IMG/VR virus record: IMGVR_UViG_3300032294_002106
Coordinates: 1-27,908 of that record
DNA from: a virus
Reading direction: 5' to 3' (one strand)
DNA: 27,908 nucleotides
Part shown: piece after piece, positions 19,796 through 25,597 of the stretch
Numbering within the stretch: the stretch's first letter is position 1
Layout of the letters: each line of letters opens with the position of its first letter
The notes under the pieces: model-generated
What the model was told of the DNA's origin: nothing
What the model saw: the letters and a program-made list of their open reading frames with translations, nothing else
Database searches by the model: none
Program-made: the position numbers and the translations under genes

Positions 19796-19823
19796 GAGCG
19801 CGGAGCCACGAGGTTCCGCGTTC
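19796..19823 (+). terminator. hairpin after the gene ending at 19789
   Basis: GAGCGCGGA pairs with TCCGCGTTC (nine bp, one wobble) around ten bases. There is no strong T tract directly after it. A motif copy (19786-19795) precedes it. Confidence 0.5.
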
Positions 19824-19835
19824 ACTGCGTTCCAG

Positions 19836-19907
19836 GTAAAAATTATTTTTTCTAGCTGACAAGGTTGCGCGGTCAGACTTGCATGTAGGTTCGCAACCTG
19901 CTTGAAT
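19836..19907 (+). promoter_or_regulatory. promoter with AT-rich upstream element
   Basis: GTAAAAATTATTTTTTCTA (19836-19854) lies 24 bp before TTGCAT (19879-19884); TTGAAT follows after a 17-bp spacer (19902-19907). The -35 box is preceded by CAGAC, as in two sister promoters. Confidence 0.6.
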
Positions 19908-19944
19908 AGGACTTGTAAGGGGAACACGACGGAAGGGGAAAGAA

Positions 19945-20127
19945 ATGGCAGAGAACCTCGCACATGAGGCGCTCAAGGCATTCAATGCCGAGTGCGCGAT
20001 TCGTGAGTATCGCAAGGCTCGCGAGAACTACGTCCCCTCCGCTGAGGAGATGTACGAGATGCAGGCAGCCTTCGGACCGGGAGCCATAGTCGTGGACGTA
20101 ATCACGGGACAGCGTTTCCAAGTCTGA
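19945..20127 (+). CDS. unknown 60-residue protein
   Basis: ATG preceded by GGAAGGGGAAAG. The first half is an Ala/Glu/Arg-rich helix; the second (AEEMYEMQAAFGPGAIVVDV, then ITGQRFQV) matches a recurrent small actinophage protein ending in a short beta hairpin. Function unknown. It ends before an inverted motif pair. Confidence 0.65.
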   Translation: MAENLAHEALKAFNAECAIREYRKARENYVPSAEEMYEMQAAFGPGAIVVDVITGQRFQV

Positions 20128-20135
20128 TCTTGACG

Positions 20136-20172
20136 CCCCTCTTAGTAGCAGGTAGATTGCTACTAAGGGGGG
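20136..20172. repeat. inverted motif pair with GC clamp
   Basis: CCCCTCTTAGTAGCA pairs with TGCTACTAAGGGGGG around seven bases (15 bp, one wobble pair). It lies between a stop at 20127 and a start at 20193 and may act as terminator, leader structure or protein site. Confidence 0.75.
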
Positions 20173-20192
20173 CACAACGAAAGGGGAAGCAA

Positions 20193-20351
20193 GTGGCAGG
20201 GCGGATTTACAAGATCTACTACATGAACAACTACAAGACTTCCAAGCGGGACCGCGACGCGGCTCTGGATTGGGTTCGGACTCAGGTTCGCACCGGGGCT
20301 GGCGATCTCGAGGATTACGAGATCGTGGACGAGATCGTGGAGGGGTGGTGA
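20193..20351 (+). CDS. unknown 52-residue basic protein
   Basis: GTG preceded by AAAGGGGAAGCAA. MAGRIYKIYYMNNYKTSKRD is strand-rich and basic; a helix and acidic tail follow. Its stop overlaps the next GTG. The upstream codon at 20130 would run through the inverted motif pair and is not used. No family recognised. Confidence 0.55.
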   Translation: MAGRIYKIYYMNNYKTSKRDRDAALDWVRTQVRTGAGDLEDYEIVDEIVEGW

Positions 20352-20629
20352 GCGAGATGGGGACTCAGACAGTCCTGACGCGCGTAGGTGGCGCAATCGA
20401 GATCGTGACCGAGCCTTACTTCCTTGGAGGTGAGCATCGGACGATCTACGTCAATCACATAGCGCGAGTGAGCATCATTCCGCAGGCCAATGGGATGAGC
20501 ATTCACGAGGGTCTCTTTGAGATTGCTGCGCTGCGCGGTGAAGACGACATTGAGATCGTGGAGACCTACTGCACGGAAGAGAGAGTGCTAACTCTTCTGG
20601 GCGAGATGGTGCTTGGAGCGTCATTGTGA
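20348..20629 (+). CDS. unknown 93-residue protein
   Basis: I choose the GTG at 20348 (GTGA overlap, GGAGG four bases upstream) over the ATG at 20357. The protein is beta-rich (TQTVLTRVGGAIEIVTEPYF, IYVNHIARVSII) with an amphipathic C-terminus. Its TGA overlaps the next GTG. No family recognised. Confidence 0.6.
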   Translation: MSEMGTQTVLTRVGGAIEIVTEPYFLGGEHRTIYVNHIARVSIIPQANGMSIHEGLFEIAALRGEDDIEIVETYCTEERVLTLLGEMVLGASL

Positions 20630-20838
20630 TTGCTACTAACACAGAGCGCGGAGCAGCAAGCATCCGCGTCGAACTTCGCGATGGTGGAGTCACCATGTTC
20701 CATGGCGAGGACGGCTCAGTCCTGCACCACTTCCCCGAGGTCGCAAAGGGAACGTGGGACAAGATGTTCAGCGCGGTATTCAGAGAGCTTTGGGATGGCG
20801 AAACAAAGATCATGCAAGAGAGAGGCGAACTACCTTGA
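20626..20838 (+). CDS. unknown 70-residue protein
   Basis: GTG start in a GTGA overlap; a motif copy follows at once and encodes IATN. The protein continues with beta strands (ASIRVELRDGGVTMFHGEDG) and an aromatic helix (KMFSAVFRELWDG). It sits between an unknown and an HTH gene in the same operon. No family recognised. Confidence 0.6.
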   Translation: MIATNTERGAASIRVELRDGGVTMFHGEDGSVLHHFPEVAKGTWDKMFSAVFRELWDGETKIMQERGELP

Positions 20839-20843
20839 GCACG

Positions 20844-21434
20844 ATGGAGAGGAAGAAGAAGAACCTAGAACTTCCGGAGGAGGTGGCCGATGAGTTTCAG
20901 GTTCTGACGGAATACGATCTCGAGGTTCGGGATTCGTACATGCGCCTGCTGCGGGACAAGGGGTGGACGCTGCAGTCCATCGCAGACGCGGTGGGTGATA
21001 TCTCAAGGGAGCGCGTGCGCCAATGCGTCGAGAGCGTGGACAGCAAGGATGCTATGGCTACGGTCAAGAGAATGGGTGGCGCAGATGAGAGACTCACGTT
21101 CTCGATTCCCGATGTTCCACTTCTCCCTGAAAGGGTCCCGAGCCCGAGAGTGGTCGTGGACCCGTCTCCCGAGACTTTGGCAAGGCTTAAGGAACTACAG
21201 CCTCTAGCCAATCAGGTGCGCTATGCCCACAAGGCTTATCGCAAGGAAGCCGAGGAGTATGTAGCACTTCTCTGGAAGGCTCATACGGTTGAGGGAGTGA
21301 GTGTTTACAGGCTTGGACAACTTCTGGGAGTCCTGTCTACAGGCATTCACAGTCGGTTCGTCCGATACGGCTACAAGACAACCAAGGGCAAGTCAAAGTC
21401 TTTCGAGCCAGTAAAGTATCGGAAAGCGCGGTAG
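20844..21434 (+). CDS. helix-turn-helix DNA-binding protein
   Basis: 196 residues from the ATG at 20844 (a TTG overlapping the previous stop is an alternative). Residues about 31-62 (MRLLRDKGWTLQSIADAVGD, then ISRERVRQCVE) resemble a sigma-factor region 4 type HTH. A second, weaker HTH-like segment is near 150-180 (VEGVSVYRLGQLLGVLSTGI). The last residues are basic. It is a candidate regulator of this segment, and a possible binder of the dispersed motif, though nothing in the sequence shows the target. Confidence 0.75.
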   Translation: MERKKKNLELPEEVADEFQVLTEYDLEVRDSYMRLLRDKGWTLQSIADAVGDISRERVRQCVESVDSKDAMATVKRMGGADERLTFSIPDVPLLPERVPSPRVVVDPSPETLARLKELQPLANQVRYAHKAYRKEAEEYVALLWKAHTVEGVSVYRLGQLLGVLSTGIHSRFVRYGYKTTKGKSKSFEPVKYRKAR

Positions 21435-21444
21435 TTGAGCGCGG

Positions 21445-21517
21445 GCCCCTGTAACTCAGAGGATAGAGTCACTGACTTCTAATCAGTTGGTCGCAGGTTC
21501 GAGTCCTGCCAGGGGCA
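21445..21517 (+). tRNA. tRNA-Arg (TCT anticodon)
   Basis: Acceptor GCCCCTG/CAGGGGC (21445-21451 with 21510-21516), D arm TAACTCAGAGG, anticodon stem ACTGA/TCAGT with loop CTTCTAA (anticodon TCT at 21478-21480), and T arm CAGGTTCGAGTCCTG. Discriminator A at 21517; CCA is not encoded. It reads AGA, a rare codon in GC-rich actinobacterial hosts, so it may supplement translation of phage genes. Confidence 0.93.
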
Positions 21518-21559
21518 CTACAATATTGCTACTAACAGGAGACAGCGCTGGAGGGGGAA

Positions 21560-21826
21560 ATGGAAGACGGAGAAAAGATCGTAGTGTCCATGGGGAAGCC
21601 CGAGGCCACTGTCATTGGAATGGCTCTGGGGCTATTCCTTAGCAAGGTGAACTTCGACGTTAGTAGAGCCGAACTAGGAATCTATGAGCGCGAGATGAAA
21701 GACCTCATGGAAACTCTGGAAATGAAGATCACTGCGGAAGAGATTTTCACCAGTCTGTGGTCAGTCCTAGGGATGGACGAAACAGAGATCAGCAGCATGT
21801 TAGAGGCTACGGAGAGGCCAATATGA
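21560..21826 (+). CDS. unknown 88-residue helical protein
   Basis: ATG preceded by TGGAGGGGGAA, 24 bases after a motif copy that lies just behind the tRNA. Residues about 10-30 (KPEATVIGMALGLFLSKVNF) and the second half are helical and rich in Met and Glu. There is no clear membrane segment. Its stop overlaps the next start. No family recognised. Confidence 0.6.
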   Translation: MEDGEKIVVSMGKPEATVIGMALGLFLSKVNFDVSRAELGIYEREMKDLMETLEMKITAEEIFTSLWSVLGMDETEISSMLEATERPI

Positions 21827-22053
21827 GTGACGCGGTAGACACCATTGAGCAGACTCGCACGGTCCTATTCGTCGGGGACTACTTCGCTCTGACGACGACG
21901 GTCGTGCTGGACGAGGGACTTCGCTATGACGGGGAGGACGACGACGACTTCGCCATTAGAATCGCAAGTGTGTTCCTATCCGAGCACTACGGTTTCGATG
22001 ACCTTGAGGACAAGGCCAACGAGATTGGAGTCGTGGATGAGGATGCAGACTGA
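21823..22053 (+). CDS. unknown 76-residue acidic protein
   Basis: ATGA overlap start. A strand-rich first half (TRTVLFVGDYFALTTTVVLD), then DGEDDDDFAIRIASVFLSEH and an acidic end. Strong negative charge and small size recall DNA-mimic or anti-restriction proteins, but no family match is claimed. A strong terminator follows. Confidence 0.6.
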   Translation: MSDAVDTIEQTRTVLFVGDYFALTTTVVLDEGLRYDGEDDDDFAIRIASVFLSEHYGFDDLEDKANEIGVVDEDAD

Positions 22054-22117
22054 GACTTAGGTCGAGCGCGTCCCGTGTCTGCGCTCCCTAGGCGGGAGGT
22101 TCCCCTTTCCTCCCGTA

Positions 22118-22155
22118 GACGGCCCCCGGTCCCCCCACCGGGGGTCGTCATTTTT
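22118..22155 (+). terminator. strong intrinsic terminator
   Basis: GACGGCCCCCGGT pairs with ACCGGGGGTCGTC (13 bp, one wobble) around CCCCCC-type loop bases, followed by ATTTTT. A smaller GGGAGG/CCTCCC hairpin lies just upstream. Confidence 0.85.
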
Positions 22156-22192
22156 GTAGTTTGCTACTAACTTCTATGATGCCAAGTGCAGG

Positions 22193-22205
22193 TATTCTTT
22201 TCTCT
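22193..22205 (+). promoter_or_regulatory. possible -10 box of a leaderless transcript
   Basis: TATTCT (22193-22198) fits the actinobacterial TANNNT -10 pattern and ends seven bases before the ATG at 22206, which lacks a ribosome binding site at normal distance. No convincing -35 box is seen; a motif copy lies at 22161-22170. Confidence 0.4.
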
Positions 22206-22469
22206 ATGTCCTCCGAGGTAGAGATCGTACAGAGCGCGTTTCATGTGAACGGTCGCGCTGCGCCGTTCTACGCGGCGATTGTGGATGATCCACAGTCCGG
22301 CGATACAAAGCTAGTCATCATGTTCGATGAGCCCGACTACACAGCAGTCCTGTCTCTGGACGCTTTGCTAGACGTTGAGGATGTCTCGCCAGAACTACAC
22401 AGATCGCGCGGTGATCTATTCGATGATGCCCTCCGGGATGCGCTCTGGTATCCGGAGGAAGAGGGCTAA
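22206..22469 (+). CDS. unknown 87-residue acidic protein
   Basis: I choose the ATG at 22206 because the coding pattern begins there (MSSEVEIVQSAFHVNGRAAP); codons at 22161 and 22179 would include the motif. The protein is acidic with strands (FYAAIVDDPQSGDTKLVIMF) and a helical end. It overlaps the start of the Ntn hydrolase gene by one base (TAATG), so it may be its functional partner. No family recognised. Confidence 0.55.
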   Translation: MSSEVEIVQSAFHVNGRAAPFYAAIVDDPQSGDTKLVIMFDEPDYTAVLSLDALLDVEDVSPELHRSRGDLFDDALRDALWYPEEEG

Positions 22470-23035
22470 TGTCTACGGTAGCCGCTATCCAAGGTTCCAC
22501 ATGGTCAGTCGTGGCATATGACTCTCAGGTAACCGAGGACGGCGGTAGGTCCTACACACTTCCCCGAGGCATGGAGAAGGTGTGCCAGAACAAAGGTTAC
22601 GTCCTAGGAGTAGCAGGAGACTTCCGCGCCGTAAATATTGTGACGCATGTGTTCGATCCTCCGAGCCCCCCGATCAAGCGCGGACATGACTTAGACGTAT
22701 TCATGTCTGCCAAGTTTGTCCCATCTTTGCGCGGTTGCTTTGAGAAGAGTTTCTACGCGAAAGATGGAGAGCAGGGATCGCTACTAATCGTCGTGGTGAA
22801 TGGAGTGATCTACGAGATTGGTGGGAACTACGATTGCCTGCGAGATGAGGCTGGACTCTACGCGATTGGCAGCGGGTCATCTTTCGCACTGGGATCACTC
22901 TTAGAGAGCGAGTCTGAGAAGCGAACTCTAAAGAATGCGAAAGAGCGAGCCGAGAGCGCTCTGCACATCGCCTGCACGCTGGACTCAGGTACTTCAGAAC
23001 CTATTAGAATATTGGTGCAGCATTGGACACCGTAG
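22469..23035 (+). CDS. Ntn hydrolase, proteasome-beta/HslV-like
   Basis: 188 residues. The start MSTVAAIQGSTWSVVAYDSQVTED fits an N-terminal-nucleophile hydrolase of the proteasome beta/HslV fold (shown as MSTVAAIQG, then WSVVAYDSQVTED): after Met removal Ser2 (or Thr3) would be the nucleophile, Asp18 matches the conserved Asp17, Lys37 in MEKV matches Lys33, and GYVLGVAGD and YAIGSGSSFALGSL match later conserved turns. The length is typical. HslV-like proteins need an unfoldase; the nearest AAA+ gene is the MoxR at 11790. A protease, or a non-proteolytic relative, is equally possible. Confidence 0.75.
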   Translation: MSTVAAIQGSTWSVVAYDSQVTEDGGRSYTLPRGMEKVCQNKGYVLGVAGDFRAVNIVTHVFDPPSPPIKRGHDLDVFMSAKFVPSLRGCFEKSFYAKDGEQGSLLIVVVNGVIYEIGGNYDCLRDEAGLYAIGSGSSFALGSLLESESEKRTLKNAKERAESALHIACTLDSGTSEPIRILVQHWTP

Positions 23036-23054
23036 TAGCAGGAAGGAGGGGATA

Positions 23055-23189
23055 GTGGAAACACTAGTCTTGCTAGGTCTCTTTTTCCTAGGCAGTGTTC
23101 TGGGAGTATCTATTGGGGTCAGCCTTGCTATGCGGCAGCCCGCCAAGTGCGTCAAGCATTCAGTCACGACACGCCGAGTAGCATCCTAG
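23055..23189 (+). CDS. small membrane peptide, 44 residues
   Basis: GTG preceded by GGAAGGAGGGG. One hydrophobic segment (LVLLGLFFLGSVLGVSIGVS) with a basic C-terminus containing one Cys and one His. It follows the Ntn hydrolase, whose stop lies in a motif copy. No family recognised. Confidence 0.55.
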   Translation: METLVLLGLFFLGSVLGVSIGVSLAMRQPAKCVKHSVTTRRVAS

Positions 23190-23252
23190 GATTCTATTAT
23201 TGCGCGCGGTACTCTAGTTGTGTAAGGGGAGAACACAACCAAGGGAGTAGCA

Positions 23253-23411
23253 ATGAGCGTTCGACTCACAAGGCGCGGAAAGATCGTCGCGGGGATTCTG
23301 GTCACACTTGCTTTGATTTTCCTGTACGGTATCTTCGGAACCCTGACCATGCCTGAGGAGTGCAGGGTCAGCATTGAGGAGATGTCGGCAGCGTGCAAAT
23401 CGTTGCTCTAG
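23253..23411 (+). CDS. small membrane peptide, paralog of the one at 15384
   Basis: 52 residues, preceded by AAGGGAGTAGCA. SVRLTRRGK, then a hydrophobic helix (IVAGILVTLALIFLYGIFG), then MPEECRVSIEEMSAACKSLL outside. It shares RLTRRG and the following helix layout with the 32-residue peptide at 15384, with an extra C-terminal domain holding two Cys. It overlaps an alternative upstream start for the next gene. Confidence 0.6.
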   Translation: MSVRLTRRGKIVAGILVTLALIFLYGIFGTLTMPEECRVSIEEMSAACKSLL

Positions 23412-23419
23412 GAGGGGCT

Positions 23420-23845
23420 ATGGCTAGGGGAAAGTGGAAGCAACCACAGAAGACCACAAGCCTGTGGACAGAGTTTCAGCAGGTCTACCCTGTGGGCGCG
23501 GACGACGAGATGATTGAGATGGGGGAAGGCGAAAGCTACTGGAAAAATAGTTTTTATTTAGTTTTCCGTAAAGAGTTGGACATTGAGCACGGACTAGACG
23601 GCGCGGTTAGATTGTCAATCAAGCACAATCAGGGCAAGGCGATCCGAGAGTGGAAGCATCTGCAGCGCATCAAGAATGAGTTGGTCGGGAAAGAAAGAGA
23701 AGCCGTAGAGATCTTCCCTCCAGAGTCCATGCTCACGAGTCTGGACAACGAGCACCACCTTTTCGTTACCCCCGTGGGTGTATCGAGCATCTTTGTCTTT
23801 GAGGAGAAACTACTCAGGCACATGTCAGGAGAGAAGAATGATTAG
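23420..23845 (+). CDS. unknown actinophage protein, possibly DUF7694-like
   Basis: 141 residues from the ATG at 23420 (GGAGGGG upstream; the codon at 23393 lies in the previous gene). The segment AIREWKHLQRIKNELVGKER, then AVEIFPPESMLTSLDNEHHL, resembles a conserved actinophage protein with W..LQRIKNE..G.E.EA.E..P.ES, which I associate with DUF7694; I am not certain of the name. No catalytic motif is apparent. It overlaps the next gene by seven bases. Confidence 0.65.
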   Translation: MARGKWKQPQKTTSLWTEFQQVYPVGADDEMIEMGEGESYWKNSFYLVFRKELDIEHGLDGAVRLSIKHNQGKAIREWKHLQRIKNELVGKEREAVEIFPPESMLTSLDNEHHLFVTPVGVSSIFVFEEKLLRHMSGEKND

Positions 23846-23990
23846 AAGATTGGTCTGGACGGCAGTGATCGCCTCTGTCCTAGGGGTTGCAGCGATTGTC
23901 CTAGCGATCCTGGGCTACGAGTCTGTAAGCCTCGCCGTAGGCCTTGCGGGGGTAATTTCGGCCCTACTCGCCTCACGGGAAAGAAGATAA
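23839..23990 (+). CDS. small membrane protein with two transmembrane segments
   Basis: ATG inside the end of the previous gene, with AGGAGA upstream. 50 residues: MIRRLVWTAVIASVLGVAAI and VGLAGVISALLA are hydrophobic, with basic ends (RR at both termini). A holin- or antiholin-like shape, but small hydrophobic proteins are common and no such role is claimed. Confidence 0.6.
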
Positions 23991-24020
23991 AATAGATGCC
24001 AACCCCCAGAGGAGAGAGTT

Positions 24021-24509
24021 ATGACAGAGATGCCACAGGATCACAGCGCGGCAGAAGACCATGAAAGAGATGAGCGCGGTCGATTCGTATTCGATGCCCC
24101 TGAGCCTGCGAGTGAGCCAGAGGTTGCCCCTGAGCCTGCGAGTGAGCCAGAGGAGAAGCCAGAGCCAGAGCCAGAGCCCGCGCCTGCGCCTACGCCTGTC
24201 ACAGTCCACAAGCCAAAGCGCAAGCCAGCCGGAACCTCCTCGCAACTAGACGGGGCGACCGTGAGCATGGCGGCCCTCATCTACAAGTCAGGGATGAGAA
24301 ACAGTGCGAGCGTTGCCACCGTGCAGGATCGCCTCTCCGAGTTGGGCTTTGCGGCAGTGCGCGGTGACAAGCGCGGATGGCTATCTGATTGCACGGTAGA
24401 TGCCCTCAGAGACTTCCAGCAGTCAGCAGGTCTCGATGTCTCAGGGTCAGCAGATCGCGAGACTGTCGAAGCTTTGTTCAGTGGTGTGAACGTCACGATC
24501 ACTGACTGA
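24021..24509 (+). CDS. peptidoglycan-binding domain protein
   Basis: 162 residues, ATG preceded by AGAGGAGAGAG. The first 70 residues are disordered and rich in Glu and Pro (repeats of EPASEPE; at DNA level a near-perfect 25-bp direct repeat near 24099 and 24129). Residues about 97-155 (VQDRLSELGF, then GWLSDCTVDALRDFQQSAGL and SADRETVEALFSG) form a PG_binding_1 domain, normally a cell-wall anchor in endolysins. No hydrolase domain and no signal peptide are seen, so it may be a virion or lysis accessory protein. Confidence 0.8.
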   Translation: MTEMPQDHSAAEDHERDERGRFVFDAPEPASEPEVAPEPASEPEEKPEPEPEPAPAPTPVTVHKPKRKPAGTSSQLDGATVSMAALIYKSGMRNSASVATVQDRLSELGFAAVRGDKRGWLSDCTVDALRDFQQSAGLDVSGSADRETVEALFSGVNVTITD

Positions 24510-24519
24510 CTCTTAGTAG

Positions 24520-24564
24520 CAAAGCAGAACCCCCCAGAGTGTGAGTCTGGGGGGCTTTGCTTTG
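24520..24564 (+). terminator. terminator closing the motif segment
   Basis: CCCCCCAGA (24530-24538) pairs with TCTGGGGGG (24546-24554), flanked by CAAAGC/GCTTTG and followed by T-rich sequence. The last motif copy (24513-24522) lies on its upstream side. Confidence 0.8.
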
Positions 24565-24575
24565 TCTGATCCTCG

Positions 24576-25073
24576 CTAGGTTCGGAGAGACTCCAACTCT
24601 GCCGAAAGTCTAAGCATCTCCTCTCGAAGATTTTCTAGAGTCTTGTCTGCATTACTCAGGAAGTCTATGGAGGACTGAACGTTCTTGATCCTCTCCTCAA
24701 TTTCCAAAGCCTTGACCATGCCCGCCCTCTTCCTATCCTCTGCAGCGGAGTAGGCAATTTCGTGGAGACGCCTGTGACTACTTACTGCGTGGGAAACCTC
24801 CGAGACTTTATCTGTGGAGAAAACCCAGTCGCACTCTTTGCAAGTAACCACCACGGGGGTCATCCCAACGTAGGGCATGTGGGCTAGTGACTCGTCGATG
24901 TCCACATCTGGACGTTCGATGTGGGATCGCATAATCACAATTGCAGCACTGTTTGCTCCGACTGAATTGTAGATACTGTCAGAGAATTCATACCGCCACC
25001 CGCAAACGCAGCCAATTATTCTGTGTCCAGATTCCCTACCTACGGTGGAATCTTCTAGATGAATTGCGGTCAT
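24576..25073 (-). CDS. unknown Cys-containing coiled-coil protein
   Basis: 165 residues on the minus strand from the ATG at 25073 (AGGGGA upstream), preferred over an upstream codon at 25109. GCVCGWRYEF (about 20-29) and VTCKECDWVF (about 75-84) provide two Cys pairs, the second followed by several His (SHAVSSHRRLHE), as in zinc fingers. Residues about 105-165 are a Glu/Leu coiled coil. A DNA-binding or packaging-accessory role is possible. The gene ends 12 bases from the terminator of the rightward block. Confidence 0.7.
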   Translation of the reverse strand: MTAIHLEDSTVGRESGHRIIGCVCGWRYEFSDSIYNSVGANSAAIVIMRSHIERPDVDIDESLAHMPYVGMTPVVVTCKECDWVFSTDKVSEVSHAVSSHRRLHEIAYSAAEDRKRAGMVKALEIEERIKNVQSSIDFLSNADKTLENLREEMLRLSAELESLRT

Positions 25074-25121
25074 TGTTGTAGTCCCCTGTCTTGCCGCCCC
25101 TTGCGGCATATGTCTATTACA

Positions 25122-25595
25122 TCACCTATGTGCGCTAGGTGTCAAGTCATCCACCCACCCCTCCACAACAGTGCAGGGGATTCCCTCCTCCTCCCATAGT
25201 TGGATGATCGCGGGGTTGTCATCCCATGCGTGCATGACAGTGTGCCGCTTGCGTATCTGCGCGAGGATGTCCCGCTTGACTTCGTAGTCTTTGCGGTTGT
25301 CGTCATTGCCACGCATGTAGAGCGCGGTCGATGGGACATTGTGGATCGCCAGCCACCACGCGGTGTGATGTCGCCACATGTGCTTACGCGCGGTGACAAC
25401 CAGAACGTCTAGGCCTAGCAGGTGCGCGGCTTGCGCGGCATTGACCACATGACTGTGCGGTGGAACATTGACAGATTCACTGTGGAAGGTGTCAAAGTCT
25501 TTGCGATGATTGTGCGGTATCAGGTGATGACGTATGCCTGTGACATTGGCTAGGGTGCCGTCCATGTCAAAGATGACAGCAGGTGTGCGGTACAT
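25122..25595 (-). CDS. HAD phosphatase, PNKP-like
   Basis: 157 residues on the minus strand. HAD motif I DMDGT (Asp10, Asp12), motif II VVTAR (about 66-70), motif III Lys107 in YEVKRDI and motif IV AWDDNP (Asp125, Asp126). The order and the MRGNDDNRKD segment match the 3'-phosphatase half of phage polynucleotide kinase-phosphatases; no kinase domain is present. Such enzymes remove 3' phosphates from nicked DNA or RNA ends before ligation. An alternative is a nucleotide phosphatase. Its start is only two bases from the next gene's stop. Confidence 0.85.
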   Translation of the reverse strand: MYRTPAVIFDMDGTLANVTGIRHHLIPHNHRKDFDTFHSESVNVPPHSHVVNAAQAAHLLGLDVLVVTARKHMWRHHTAWWLAIHNVPSTALYMRGNDDNRKDYEVKRDILAQIRKRHTVMHAWDDNPAIIQLWEEEGIPCTVVEGWVDDLTPSAHR

Positions 25596-25597
25596 GA

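Larger units (their letters stand above)
9121..24522. repeat. dispersed TTGCTACTAA/TTAGTAGCAA motif family
   Basis: About 48 copies, exact or with one or two end mismatches (core TGCTACTA). TTGCTACTAA orientation starts near 9158, 12493, 13644, 14124, 14920, 15311, 15489, 16039, 16409, 16683, 17133, 17344, 17765, 18155, 18427, 19107, 19317, 19505, 20157, 20630, 21526, 22161 and 22779. TTAGTAGCAA orientation starts near 9120, 9850, 10058, 11021, 11084, 11131, 11750, 11979, 12780, 12903, 13523, 14174, 14717, 14962, 15411, 15785, 16358, 17122, 17525, 17663, 18452, 19067, 19786, 20142, 23032 and 24513. In leaders the motif often extends to ATTGCTACTAAGAGA. None was seen in 1-9.1 kb or 24.6-27.9 kb. 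Role unknown. Confidence 0.9.

Noticed and set aside
9121-24522. Motif copies as a CRISPR array or transposon ends
   Set aside because: Spacing is irregular (from 3 bases to kilobases), repeats are only 10 bp, there are no cas genes and no transposase, and many copies are inside genes.
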